NCBI GenBank assembly: GCA_050084985.1
Contig: JBITNC010000001.1
Span: forward strand, 130,138,001-130,202,000
DNA length: 64,000 bases
Direction: 5' to 3'
Source of the DNA: Nageia nagi
Taxonomy: Eukaryota > Pinophyta
This document shows positions 1-12,847 of this stretch, one piece after another. Position 1 is the first letter of the stretch; the number at the start of each line of letters is the position of its first letter. A program made the position numbers and the translations under genes. The notes under the pieces were generated by a model. That model worked only from the letters and a program-made list of their open reading frames with translations, was not told the origin of the DNA and searched no databases.

Positions 1-524
1 ATTTTCTACAAAATTAGAAAACCCTACCACTTTAAAATAATTGAAAATTTGAAATATTATTTTATTTTGTAGAATTTTATTTTTGGTCATAACCTTACAT
101 TTTAAACCTATTTTGTGAAGATTTTATGCATCTTTGTTCCTTAGAAATTTTCTTAAATCCCTACATATTCATGATAAGTAACTTTTGGAAGGTGAAATTG
201 GGATTATTACATGCATTCTTTTTATTTATTTTTGTTTAGAAATGAAACATTTTTTTTTAATAGAAAAGCTTAAATTTTTAAGGTTAATTTAGTTAGTTTG
301 GTGAGTTTTTACATTAGCAAATCTTATCTCACAAATATAAATTTTATATTGAGATATTTTGGTAATTTTTGAAGGTCTATTTTGCAAAATTAGCTTATTT
401 TTGAGTCATTTTTTATCAACCAAAATCCCTAGGCATTTTGGAGATATTTGATTTTTATTTTCTTAAGTGTGAAAAACATGGCAACAATAGTAGAATAATA
501 CTATGTTAGTTTTCATCAGTATAA
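1..524. other. AT-rich flank, no gene seen
   Basis: I see no ORF, RNA gene or recognisable repeat boundary here. The stretch is AT-rich and ends where the left LTR of the large gypsy element begins. Confidence 0.5.
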
Positions 525-2240
525 TGTAACCTTAAGATTTGATCTGGTCTAGTTCTCTATTGCCTACAATATTAGGGTTCTTAAAAGAGTAGAAGATGTT
601 GGGATAGTATGCTCATGAGGGTTTTTTGCTCAATCTCTAGGTTATAAGTCGATTCTTATTTATGATAAAGGTCAAAAGTAATTGGAAATAAATAAAAAAA
701 GGTAGAGTAATAGGAAAGAGATAAAAAATTAAACTACTAAAACAAACTAAAGCTAATTATCATAAGCATTACTACAAAGGCAGTACTCCATTACTAAGAT
801 TAAGAATAGAAAGACTATCTTACCCTTACGGTCTTGTAGTTGCAATACATAGCCACAATTTAAGAAAATATTTCATACATAATACTTACAAATATAACAA
901 TAGCTACAAAATGCAGAGGACAAAACATCATTGTATTATATTATCACATATGAAAGCACTTCATACATTAGGCAACTTTGTTAAAATATTCAACCTTTTG
1001 GAATTTTAATAGTACACTATTTATAAGAATATATTTACAAATGGGTTTTCATCCACCATTACTACCCTTAATTACCCTATTGACTAAGAACAAAAATAAA
1101 GAACTATTTACAAATGTACAACTTCAATCTATAATAGTGCTAGATTGCATAATAACTTAGTACAATTAGTGCCAATATCTAAGAATATGTAGACTTTGAA
1201 TATCTATACCTTCTCAACCTCAATATTTCATATTTGTCTTTGACTATATCATCTAACTCTCTACAACCATTTATGAAGATCACTGTAGCTCTGGATTGTG
1301 GAAATTATGAAGGAAATGAAAGATATAACCTTGAAACTTAAGGAAGAGTTGTTATAGGCATATGTAAATGAGTTGAAGTTCACAAATTGATAGAGACCTC
1401 GGGGTCAAACACTTTTGATTAAGTGGACCTAGGTGTTCCCCTTATCTCATTGTTCTCTTTTCAACTTAGTGGGTCTTACTTGCTTTTTCAAGGTCTATTG
1501 ATTGAATGGGAATTACCTTATCACCCATCGATTTTCAACAAAAGGTGTGACATCATCACTCAAAATTAGTAGAGTTTGCAAAATGAACTCATTGAAACAT
1601 ATCCTACTGCTTTGTCCTTCAATAACACCCATTGATGGACTAACTTAATGCTCACTAATTTTTAATGTATGATACAACTTTTCCTCTAGAAATTCATGGG
1701 CTCTAAAACATTACCCATTGATTGATTCCACTCAATAATGACTCATTTTTACAATACTTCCTAGAAAGAGTACCTAAGTTTATAGAACCTAAATTTTATA
1801 AACTTGAACTCCTATAATACCTAGACTTAGATATGTACTTCCCTTACATGTTATGTTATCTCTTAGATATGAATTATAAAAAATAAGACTACCTTTTGGC
1901 CTTAGACCTATGTACAATTACTGGTGGAGACCCAACTGTGTTGCAAAAAATATATAGGATTTATTTACACAACAACACCTGCCTCTCAACAAAATGGTAG
2001 TTTGAGTTATCATACAAATTAACTACGACTTGAAAATATCAATAGTACCCAAACTTTCCTAGACTTAACAAAATTTGACAAAAATGACTAAGTATAAAGA
2101 CTATACACTTATTACAATACTTACAAAAGAATGAAAGGGGAGTAAGAAATGAAAATTAAAAGCATTAATCTTATTGAGGAAGAATAAAAGAATATCATAA
2201 TGTTACCCTCCTTATACAGTGTAATTTTTAAATAATAACA
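525..2240 (-). repeat. LTR of element A (3' LTR in element orientation)
   Basis: This aligns end to end with 12830-14618 and, reversed, with 62218-63446. In window orientation it starts TGTAACCTTAAG. It lacks a ~75 bp segment near 1250 that both other copies contain, so the deletion is private to this copy. The outer end is placed at a CA near 2240 by comparing the copies; uncertainty is about 10 bp. Confidence 0.85.
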
Positions 2241-2264
2241 ATATTTTAGTGGCTCTCCAGGTCT

Positions 2265-5200
2265 TCAACCTACTAAAGAATAGGGCCTTTGTTGGCCACT
2301 TCCACTCACTTGCCTAGATAGATCCTTTGGTAGGACTTTTGGTAGTGGAATTAAATATGAAAAAAGTAGAGATTGTAATTTTTTGTATAGGTCATTTAAA
2401 TCTTGATTATCCACTTTTGATAAAATAGGGCACGCTTGTAATTTTCCTATATTTGCTCTAAAACCCATCAATACACTCTCTAATATTCCAACATATAAGA
2501 ATCATGATACCACCTCTTAGGCGAAGTCGCTTATTACTTTTAGGTCTAAAATTTATTTTTTAGAAATTAACTATTCCAAAAATTATTTAGTATTCACCAC
2601 CCATCGATCAGTGCTATTGTGTACATTTGGTTATTCCCTTAATTTTAGAGCCTTTAATTGAACCAAAGAATAAAAGAATCTATTTACAAAGCTAATTTCT
2701 ATTTTTAACTAATATTTTTTCAAGTCCATAACAAACACTAAATCTTACAAATCACAAATATCTCTGGTCCTTCTCAAAATTATTTATTTGGGCCTTGAAG
2801 TTATTATGTCTAGATCTTTCTTTGTTAAGGCTCTAACCTAACTTTGCATTCCTTTAATTGTTGATCTTAGGATTGATAAGGCTAGTTTATGGAGTGTAGT
2901 TTGAGAAATGTATTGTTAGCTAGCTTCTTCTATTTGATTCTTCAATAAATGTAACTAGAACATGTTGACTAGTTTTTCTCCTATCCACTCAACTAGGGTT
3001 TTTCTAAAATTCTTGATAATTTCTAGTAACTTGATCTTATCATCATTTAAAATTGTATTTTTTGCTATTATCTTTTTCAATTCATCTTCAATTTATTGAG
3101 CTTTTTATTTTTTAATCACACTAACTTGAGCCTTAAGGTTTTCAATCTATTTCTTCATATTTTTTAGCTCAACCTTAGCCTCTTAAAGGCTCTTTACATG
3201 CTTAGACTTATGTTTGGCCATTTTTTTAATTAATTATTTATTCTAATTCTATAGGCTGACTATCATTTTATCTTTCTAGGGGTAGTACTTTTTGTATAGG
3301 TTAATCTTCTTATTTAGTTTTCCTATTTTGTTCCCCATAGATTGGAGACTCTTACTGGCTACCAAGGAAGTGTTTACCAAAAACCTAAACTGATCTATAG
3401 CTAGAGTACTCTACATATTTACATTTATAATAGCCATGGATATTATTTATAATTGCCCTTCTATGAAAGGTATTTAAGCAATTTTAATATCCCCTATTTT
3501 TGTCACTTTACTCAAAATTCTCACCTATTGCTTTGGGAGCATAGGGGTTTTATTAATAAATGTTACCCAATCAATGGGCTCTACTACTTGATTAAAAAAA
3601 AATACTTTTTATTTCCTCTTGGGAGGTTGTATAATAAAGAATTAAATAATGGAGGGGTGCACCTCCTACTAAGGTTGATACTAGAGTATCATGGGTAGGC
3701 TTTTATGTTTATCTCCATAATGGGTATTACCTGTTCCTCCTCGTCTTCTTCATCTACAATAGGCATTTCTTCAAGTGGTTTTTTTTTTTTGGGCCAAATT
3801 ATTTCTTTTTATTTAGATCATTTTCATCATCATCATCTCCATCTCTACCTAGTTCACCTTCTACTACTGCGGTACCACATGTTTCAACTATTTCTGCCTA
3901 ACTTGTACCAAGCACATTCCTTCCCCTTTGCTACACCTCATCCCTAATTTCTTCTTATGCATCATGATATATGACCATGTCCATACTTTGGGGTTTTTGG
4001 GTTTCCTCTATATCAAGTAACTCAATATCTCCTATACTTGGTTTGGGTTGTTCTTCACTTACTGCCCATAGAGATGAGGTTTGGATGCTTTTTCCCATAG
4101 ATGGTTTGTTGGTACATGCCTTCTTTTTAATACCATCCTTGAGTCTTCTCTTCTTTGGAAAAGAATCCCTAAGAGCAACAATCATTATAATTTGATATTT
4201 ATTCTTCCTTTTTTGAAGATGTCTAGAATTGGATGCTTCTTTAGCTTTTCTCTTGTTTGGTGTCTATAGTTCTTGTGTCCACTATGTCAATGGCTAATTT
4301 TCTTCTATAGCCTTCCCTTGAAAATCGGTTGGGAGGGGTTCTCCTATTTTCAACAGTATGTCCTACATGTACTGGGAGTTCTAATATTGATCATAAGTAA
4401 ACTAACCAAAGAATTATTTTTCAAAATGATTTGCTTTAGTGGTGTATTGAAATCTAAATTTTGTGAAATATTTAATTTTTTTGGAGCCCCAACCCAACTC
4501 ATCCCATAACTAGATGACAATCTTCAAGTTCAAGGAAAAATCTTTGTGTCTAACCTCCCAGATCTTATACTTTTTTACACCTTCAAGGGCCATCCATGCC
4601 TTGTCAAAAATCCTAAATTCCCTCTCCAAGAACACCTCAACCTCTTCTTCCATTTGGTTTTCAAAATATTTTACATGCATTTAGGCTTCATGGGAAAATG
4701 CCAAGCATTTTTTATCGAATTTGATTATCTTTTTCATTTCACTAGCTAGGTCATATACCCAGGGGGTATCTACATTATCTAATTTAAAATTATGTACAAT
4801 GAAATTGGCTAACTAATCTTTACACAATATTTTTATTAAAGTAAAATTTATATATTGGGTAGGTATTTTGATAACAAGTTTGAAATTACCCCTTAACCCA
4901 TACTTAGTCCCTATAGTACAAATTTGTCTACCCATTTCTAAAGAATATAACTATAGGGTAATAAATTTAGATAATAAAAATGGGATCTTAGAATAACCAT
5001 ACCTCATAATTATTGTGCAGTTCTTCAAAAAATAACAATCTCCTATCATGTTGCCTCCTTACAACTCATCCATGATAGATTGGTGAAGTTTGTGGGTGAC
5101 CCTTTCTATAAGAATACGCATCACTAGAGCAAAGAATTTTTCCATGAAATCATAATATGAGCTATGAACCTTTGTTAGCATTAACACTCTTAAATCACTT

Positions 5201-6110
5201 GGTGCAGGTGCTTTGGATAGAGTAGCCAATGCAATTTTTAATCCTCATTCAACCAGAACTTTCAAGTTTTGGTGGAAAATAAGCCACCATAAATATGATG
5301 AATTTCAAAAATTAGATTTTTCAATATTGAACAAATGTTTCCTAATCTCATTCAAGATGAAGAAAGGAATATCATAGCAGATTTGTGCCTCAATAATATT
5401 ATATTCCATTCTCATCATATCTTCATCCATCTCAATTTGTGTCTTCTTTCCAAGAATAACAACCAATGCCTACAAGACATATCTATCTTGAGATTTCTCA
5501 AAGGAGGTGATGTCATAACTTTGTAGGAGCTTGGTACATCTTCTTTCATACCTCTCATCAATACAATCCAACATCTCATTTTCATTCTAATAAAATTCAT
5601 CTTTTTCTTTCTTGAGATCAATTTGCTTCTTAACATGGAAGGTCCAATCAGTAAGGACTATAAATGCATGTATAGTTAATTCTAGGGAGTAGTGCAAAAG
5701 GATATTGGGCTAGTACTTAGATTCTACTTCTCCCTTCTTTTGATCCTTGTAAGATTTAACCTTAAAGCTAGGTGATATGTACCTAGGTACAATAAAAACA
5801 AGGAGCTCTACGAAAGTGAAAGACTCATAGGGAATATAATACACTAAGCCCTAATCTAGCATAAGATTATTTGTTGATTCTACTAATGAATTCCCTTTAC
5901 CTGTAACCTCTGGTATCTAGTACTATAATAAGATTCTTTCAAGGTCTACTCGCTAGGTATCCATATGATTCATGACCCCTACCTTTGTCCAGTTGACATC
6001 AAGAGCATTCTCCAAATACTCATGAATTTTTGCTAAGTTGGTATTTAGTCCCTCTTCCATAGCTACCTAAATCTTCTTAGTTTATGTCATGATGTCGAAT
6101 AGTTTTTATG
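2265..6110 (-). pseudogene. Third ORF region of element A, post-integrase, unknown function
   Basis: On the minus strand, pieces of a long protein can be read from about 6110 down to 2265, broken by stops and frameshifts. The N-terminal part begins near MEEGLNTNLAKIHEYLENAL (about 6060) and continues through a mixed hydrophobic/charged region (5640-4550). A very acidic stretch (about 3955-3720, with runs of Asp and Glu) follows, then a Lys/Glu-rich probable coiled coil (about 3430-2950). The C-terminal piece is open at 2265-2471 and ends just before the LTR. Total length would be about 1,200 codons. Position after integrase matches the env-like ORF of Athila-type elements, but I recognise no domain and see no clear signal peptide or fusion segment, so I do not call it env. 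It could be structural or an acquired host gene. Confidence 0.55.
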
Positions 6111-6599
6111 TAGATTAGGTTGAAATTAAGCTCCTACAACCTCTATGATGAAAGCTATGAGAAATCATCAAGTCTTAGCACCAAAATCTCTATAAATAAA
6201 AAGCTCTAGAACTCTCAATAATATGTGCTCTGAAATATGCAAAGTGAGTAAATGAATGGTTAAGGAATATGTTTTATTTACTTAGGGTTTAGGATTGTCT
6301 CCTAATAATGGCAATTAATGAACTAAAAATATTGAGTTTTGCATAGAGTGCAATATCATGGATGATAGATAGGATCACATTTAATTTAAGCATGGTGGAT
6401 TTAAATTAGAAAGTAAGGTGCGACTAGTGGTTTTTTCAAGAAAATATAGCTCTTAAATGTTATCCTTTTGATAAGATAGTTTATATCCATCAGGCTTAAC
6501 CTTCACCATGTTGAGTTAATGAAAGCATTAATGGTTGCCTACCTTCTTGGGAAACATATCATTAGTGAACCAATATGTACAATTTTTTTAAAGGGATGA

Positions 6600-7900
6600 A
6601 AATGATTAAAACTAAAAGTAATGGAGTATGTACACTATGCATGTTTGGTAGGTGTTATGGAATCACCCTATTACTTGATAATGTTTCAAATAGATCTTGT
6701 TCACTAGCATAGATAGTTCATAGAATATGATAATATATTGAAACTTGAATGTATTATTATGTAAGGCTTGAATGATGATATAGGGACTACTCCATAAGTA
6801 ATCAAATTTTTGATGTTTTTAGAGATTTGCTCTTTCTTTGTTCCATTTGAGGATGATGTATCCAACTTCAAACTTGACCCAAGAAGACTTTTTTTCTCAT
6901 ACCATTTCTTAACAATTCATTATCTATGTTGGAAGGACTGATATGCTTTGTTTCAATCCTCTTCCAACTTTATCAACTGATTGAACCTTACTTGCAGTGC
7001 CTTGAAGTCATAGTTTTCTAGCCCTTGTAGGATTTTTAATACTAGTCTCTTACCATACACTAATGCATAGGGAGATGTATTGATGGCTCATTTAACATTG
7101 ATCCTATCTACCCATAATGCATAGTCTAGTTGTGTATGCTATTATCTAAGATTCCCTTCACTTTTCCTTTTAATGATCTAGGTTAGGTTTTTATTTATTG
7201 ATTCTACTAACATGTTTCCTTTTGGGTAATAGTTTGAAGAGAACATCCATTAGATCCCATACTCAGAAATAAAGTTTGACAAATTATCTCCATTGAATGT
7301 AGGACCATTATCTGATACAATATTCTGTGGGATACCAAAATGACTAATTAATCTTTTGATCATTTATAATACTACCTCTTGATATGCACTCTTACATGGC
7401 ATAACTTTTGACCATATTGTGAAGTAGTTTGTTGCAATTAGAATAAAATTATGGCCTTTTAAAGAATTTGGGTTTATGACACCAATGAAATCTAGACCCC
7501 ATTGTTGAAAAGGTTCTTCAACATTCAACAACCACAAGCTTAAAAGGCATTGTAGCTTGTCTCCTTTTTCCCGCATATTTGTTGCATTTATCACACTCAT
7601 GGGCTATCTTGAATGAGTCTTGAAACATTTTAGGCCAATAATAGCCCACTTGTAGTATTTTTTCTTTAGTAGTAGACCATTATAGTGTCCTTTAGAGAAT
7701 CCATAATGGAATTCATGTAAAATTCTCTTAGCTTCACCTTGAGTCACACACCTTAACAGGATTTGATTAAAAACATTTATGTAAAGATGATCATCTATCA
7801 TCATAAACTTTAGTTCCTGCAACCTAAATCTCCTTCTTTGAAATCTATCCAAACATTCAAGATATTTACTGGTTCTAAGATAAAAAAATCAATTACTTTA
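6600..7900 (-). pseudogene. Integrase of element A (decayed)
   Basis: The zinc-binding N-terminal part is at 7604-7852, with the H-H half visible (HEFHYGF, then SKGHYNG) and the Cys pair just beyond it. The catalytic core continues at 7364-7600 with the first Asp in WGLDFIG. The second Asp is in VSDNGPTF near 7300 and the Glu in LVESINKNL near 7205, so all three catalytic acids are still present. A DYALW motif of the core/C-terminal region follows, then homology fades near 6600. Several frameshifts and stops break the frame. The enzyme would have joined the element's cDNA to target DNA. It lies directly downstream of RNase H and upstream of the third ORF. Confidence 0.8.
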
Positions 7901-7949
7901 TCCAATCACTCTCTTGGTTGAGATGCTCTTTATCCTCTATGATAGCAAT

Positions 7950-9200
7950 CATACGTGTAGTCTCTATTATGTTTTCACAGAGGGCTTTTCCCCTTATAAG
8001 CTTTATTGATTTAATTTCTACATCATATTCTATTATTTTTATGATCTAACTAGCTTTTCCTTCACCTGATTCTCCTTGGATAACATAATTCCTTACATCT
8101 AGATGAACGGTATATATAAGAATTTTGTTATGGAACACATAATTCTTAAATTTTTTAAGTCCTCTCATTATGGAAAACACTTACTTTTCAATACATGAGT
8201 ACCTTATTTGGTGTTGGTGTAGTGTTTGGCTATGAAATGCAATGGGATGTTCTTCCTTCTAGTCATCCTTCTATGGTTGATGGTAGCAACACTTTTCTCT
8301 GCTCCATATGCATACATGATAAAATGTTTTTAAAAATTAGGATTTTTCAAAATAGGAGTGTTAGTTATAACCTTTTTAATATCTTAAAAAGCTTGCTTTG
8401 CTTCTTCTAACTAGAATAATATAGTATCTTTCTTTAACATTACTATGATTGGAGAAATAATCTCTAAAAAATCATTAATAAATTTTTTGACAAAATTGAT
8501 TTAACCAAGGAAATATTGAAAGGTATTCTTATTTGAAGGTAGAGGAAATGCCTCAATAACTTTCACTTTATCTAGATCAATTATCAATCATTTTTCTAAG
8601 ACAATATGACCAAGTAATTTTCCTTAGTTAACCATAAAAATAGACTTTTTGGGATTAATAGAAATCCCAAATTGTATACATTTTTCAAAAACTTGCCTAA
8701 AATGATTCAAGTGGTCCTTTCTACTTTTTGAAAACATTGTGATATTATCCAAGTAGACTAGGATTATCTTATTTATCAAGTCACCAAAGACATGGTCCAT
8801 ATCTCTCTAAAAAGTATCCCTAGCATTGGAGAGACCAAAAGGTATTCTTTGAAATGCAAATGTACTGGTAATGAATGCTATTTTGAATTGATCCTCATCC
8901 TTTACCCAAATTTTGTTAAATCCTAAATAGCCATCAATCATTTGAAAGAAATAAGCTCCAGCTACTATGTTTAGGATTTGTTCCATGGGAGGGAGAGGAT
9001 GATTATCTTTTAGAGACACCTGGTTTAGGTTTCTGAAATCTATGCACAATCTAATTTCTCTACTCTTTTTTCTTACTAGGACTAAATTAGTTATCCAAGA
9101 AGAATGCTTCATATGATAGATAATTATGACATCTAAGAGCTTCAGTAACTTCTATTTCATGGCTCCATCTATTCTTGGGTTTATTGGCCTCTATTTTTGT
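7950..9200 (-). pseudogene. Reverse transcriptase and RNase H of element A (decayed)
   Basis: The RT palm is clearest at 8807-9112: LCIDFRNLNQ, then FQMIDGYLGFNK, then IPFGLSNA. The catalytic box near 8750 reads VYLDNI where a functional enzyme has YLDDI, so one metal-binding Asp is changed to Asn. The connection region follows with FGISINPKKS and GKLLGHI (8640-8720). Downstream, 7960-8480 holds a degraded RNase H domain recognised by FIMYAYGAEKS and the hydrophobic EYD motif near 8030. Stops and frame changes are frequent. This is standard gypsy RT-RH. Confidence 0.85.
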
Positions 9201-9599
9201 ATGTATGGTTTTGCCTCTGGTTCAAGCTCAATGGTGTGCTGGATCACATTCTTATCATATGTCTTCAGATCATCATAATTCTAGGAAATTACCTTGGAGT
9301 ACTCATGATAAATTTGAAATATCATCCCTTTTTCTTCTTTAGAACACTTTGATCCAACTTTTATGCATTTTTTGGGTTCAACTTCTAGCTCAACATTATT
9401 TTCCTTTTGAACTACCAAATTTTTAGCCTTTTAAACATAATTAGAATCAAATAGCCATTCAAAGGAGAGCAAACCTTTGGGTATGATATTGTTTTTGAGT
9501 TGTATAAAATCTAACTCTTGGAAATAATCAAGTAGTTCTTCAACACCAAAGGTGTGAGTTACTTTTTCATCTATAAGAAAATTCATAATATACTCATCA

Positions 9600-10160
9600 A
9601 ATTCAAATACCTACCAAAAATTTGTAGTGTTAGGCACATATGGCCTACATAGGAATTTAACTCCATAGCCACCTCTCTTATGATGAATAGGATTGAAATG
9701 TGCTCCTTTACCTACTAGTGCATCAACCACTTGATTATAGTTCCTAGGAATACAAAGAAAATTAATTGACAGGAATGAATCCATAGGATCCCATACTTTG
9801 TTCCTATAAGTCTTCAAATAGTGATTTTTTGCACTAATATTTTCTTTGATTTGCTTGATGACCATTTTATAATAACCATGGACTATTAGGCATATGATAC
9901 CCATACTGATAGCTTTAGATAACCTTAAAAAGAGGGCTTCATATTTGAAAGCATTATTTATGCATATCTATGTGAATGTGAATAAGAATCTTCTTAAATG
10001 CACCTTAGGTGATTTGAAGATAACAACAAAATCACAACCATATTTGCAACTAGCCCCATCAAAGTACATCATCCATATCTCATGTTCTTTATCAACAGAT
10101 ATTGAGATTGGATGCACCTTTTCATATATGTTGTAGTTTCCCATGCCAATGTTAATGACC
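9600..10160 (-). pseudogene. Extra RNase H-like domain of element A, upstream of RT
   Basis: On the minus strand from about 10080, the frame reads MYFDGASCKYGCDFVVIF, the start of an RNase H fold with the first catalytic Asp. It continues with a Glu in NNAFKYEALFLRL (about 9960). Next comes LIVHGYYKMVIKQI, where the expected Asp of HGDSK is Tyr, and then NQVVDALVGKGA (about 9715) with the last Asp. The family likeness is to the plant/archaeal-type RNase H found as a second RNase H in Tat-lineage gypsy elements. The same kind of domain occurs at 58390-58720 in element F. Here it sits between protease and RT rather than between RNase H and integrase. An ORF of 97 codons (9611-9904) covers its C-terminal half. 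Confidence 0.7.
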
Positions 10161-10359
10161 TGATAATTTAGGTCATTTTCTAAAAGAATTTATGTAGTTT
10201 TTAATGATTATTCAATAAGTGGATCCCTTTCAAATGTTACTATTTGCTTAGGGTCATTCACACAGTTTTACTAAGAAAGTTTTCTATGATGAACATTTTT
10301 GGTACCCTCATTTGGAATTTTAGTATGTTTATTCTTAAAAGGAAGTAAGAGGTGTGTGT

Positions 10360-10700
10360 AATTTAAGGCTAAGTGCCCTCCTAAATCCGTAGTGAACTCT
10401 CCAAAAAAGAATATCCCAAAAAGAGGTGGAAGAACAACTACAATGATATCTTGAATGATGAAAATGTTAAGGAATGCATTTAGAGTAATAGAAACTCCTT
10501 TAATACTACCAATCTCATCTATGAGGGAAGAATATAGTTGTATGACTCCATATATGCATCAAGTAATATACCATTTCATCTCATTTACAACAACTTTAGG
10601 AATAACAATGATGGCAGATCTAGTATCAATCATACAATTGTTAACTATCAAAACCTTCTAATCTAAGGGATAGATAAAAAGGTAGAAGTATACTTATACC
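10360..10700 (-). pseudogene. Retropepsin-type protease of element A (decayed)
   Basis: On the minus strand near 10650 the frame reads CMIDTRSAIIVIPKVVV, matching the active-site region of gypsy proteases (typically IDSGAS followed by VMPK). The catalytic Asp is present, but the Gly after the Ser/Thr is replaced by Arg. The following residues fit the rest of the flap-containing domain. Position between gag and the RNase H-like domain supports the call. Frame interruptions are present. Confidence 0.6.
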
Positions 10701-10999
10701 TAGAGGAGCTGGAGGTACATCGTCAGAGATAACAAATACTACATTTCCCTTATTAACCCTTTTGTTGTTATTCCTTATCTTGAAATGTTCTTGAAATAGA
10801 TCAATTTAATCTAGAATACTTAATGCATCAAACATTTTTATTTTTGCAGGTGTTTTATTTAATTCTTCCATAATATTGTATGGAACATAAAGGGTTAACT
10901 TACTTGTTTCAGTAGTATGATGTGATCTAAATTATTAAGTGGCTTTATCCTTATGATTTTTAGTAATAAAAGGATATCTCAGTGGAGGAGGTCTCGTTT

Positions 11000-12640
11000 T
11001 CTTCAAGACTTCATTTTTGGTCGAAGCAAGATTTTTTGTTGAAGAACCATTACCCATATCTTGTGAAACTTTACTTGAAAGATTTAGAAGTTGGTTTACT
11101 TGATTCTATGGTTGAGACATAGGAGATTTAGCTATTTTTGTATCAAATTGAGTAGGAATGGTTTACTAATTTTGATCATAAATTTGGGCTTTCTATGAAG
11201 CTACTGAAGTAGAAGCTCTAGTTTGAACATTATTGGCTTATTCTTCAACATAACGTAGAACCCAAAAATTAACCATGGTAAGATCTGTAATAGGTTCTAA
11301 AGTAGGTTCTACCATTTTTTTAGAATATAATTCCAAATGTTGATGTTGATATACCATGTAGGAGTTTGGAAAATGTGGAGTTGAATAAGGAGGACACCAT
11401 TTTATAATACCTAGAGCATCACTTTCTCTAGAACTAACAATTACTGCATTTTCTATAGCTTTGGGAGCATGTGCTTGTTTTGAATGATTTTTTCTTGGTT
11501 GAAAACTTGGCTAATATTGGTTATCATATCTCTTGTAATTTAAGCTTTGATTCTATCTCTCTTATAAAGTGAGCTTATTTTTTAGATTCTTAATAGCTAT
11601 CTCTAACTGCTTTATCCTCTCTTTCTCTTGTGAGTTAGAACTAGTTATTTGTACTTGTAGATGCAAGAGCTGGTAGTGTTGGCATTTGGTTTTGAGTGGT
11701 AGATTAGGAGGTGGATGTGGCAAGGCTAATACTCCAAGATGAGTAATCTGTAATGAAGTCTATTTTGGAGGTAGATTAGAAGATAACGACATACTAAATC
11801 TAGGTAGTATATTCATATATGATACCAATGTATGTTCAATAATTTTAGCTATTTGATAAATATTTGAAAAAGTATCTCCCAACATAACAATCAATACGTT
11901 AAGGTATAAGAGAAATGGTTTCCTATAATATACCAAGGCTTGAGAATTTGATGGCCTGATCATTGTTGGAATGGACTTCCAAGTTTTCTCAAATCTTAAA
12001 TTAAAATCATCTATAGACTCATGGGGATGTCTTTTGATACATGCTATGAGGTCTAAAAAGGTGTTATCATCACCATATTCAACAAATCTCTTGATAAGAG
12101 CTTGAAATAAGTCTTTCCATGTATTTATAGACTGAGGGGTAAGAGTTTTAAACTATTCAATTACTTTGCCTTCAAAATAATGTGACAAAAGTTTGGTCAT
12201 AATAGTTTCATCATTGATATCAAAGCTAAATGCCAACAAAGATACATATTGATAATGTTCATAAGGTGTCTTTCTTGAACCATCATATTTGGGTAAAACT
12301 TTAAATGTTTCTTAGGGAATAGCTAAAGAATTACCAAGAACTATTTATGGATGGCTATTATTCCAATCAAGGAAATCTATAGGGGCAGGTTGGCCCATGT
12401 TTGGTCCTAAAGTATCAAGGGAAAGATTTTCTTGAGTAGAGTCAAATACAAATTACAATGGAACAACTCTTAGAGGAATTTGTGAGGATAATGTCTAAGA
12501 AATATTTTGCCTAATTCTTCTTCTAAGGATTTATAGCTCTTGAAACCTAGGCTATCTTGAGGAATTTCTAGCACTAGTTTGAGTAAATATGCATTCTAGA
12601 GGTGCCAGGGTTCAAAATATTGATTGGTATGACAAACAAA
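11000..12640 (-). pseudogene. gag of element A (decayed)
   Basis: Reading the minus strand from about 12300, a capsid-type gag is recognisable: TKLLSHYFEGKVIE, then SINTWKDLFQALIKRFVEYG, then IKRHPHESIDDFNLRFEKTW (12020-12200). The 68-codon open piece at 11760-11963 (beginning MIRPSNSQALVYYRKP) continues it. Downstream, a low-complexity, Gln/Ser-rich stretch leads to the protease; no clear zinc knuckle was found. A similar gag C-terminal part is encoded on the plus strand at 63447-64000. Gag would form the virus-like particle. Confidence 0.75.
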
Positions 12641-12751
12641 GTTGCTAATAATATTAAATAAACTCTATAATATTTTAAGTACAAGGTGATAGCTTACCAG
12701 ACATAGCTATTTGGCCTATTCACACCCACAAAATATCAATTCTTATTCATG

Positions 12752-12847
12752 CCAAACCTTAAGGTTACATTATACTAATCAATAGTAGAAAAGTTGCTAT
12801 TTGTCCTATTATACTATTGATCAATATAATGTAACCTTAAGGTTTGG
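12752..12847. repeat. 36-nt inverted repeat (hairpin) at LTR/leader boundary of element A
   Basis: Arms 12752-12787 and 12812-12847 are reverse complements at 34 of 36 positions, with a 24-nt loop. The right arm overlaps the inner end of the 5' LTR and the left arm lies in the element leader, where the primer-binding site should be. Each arm contains the 12-bp perfect palindrome AACCTTAAGGTT. The left LTR copy has no such partner beside it. Confidence 0.8.

Noticed and set aside
3453-4749. Run of plus-strand ORFs of 62-81 codons in element A
   Set aside because: The minus strand of the same region gives the protein-like pieces of the third ORF. The plus frames are Phe/Leu/Ser-rich shadows, although a genuine antisense gene cannot be wholly excluded.
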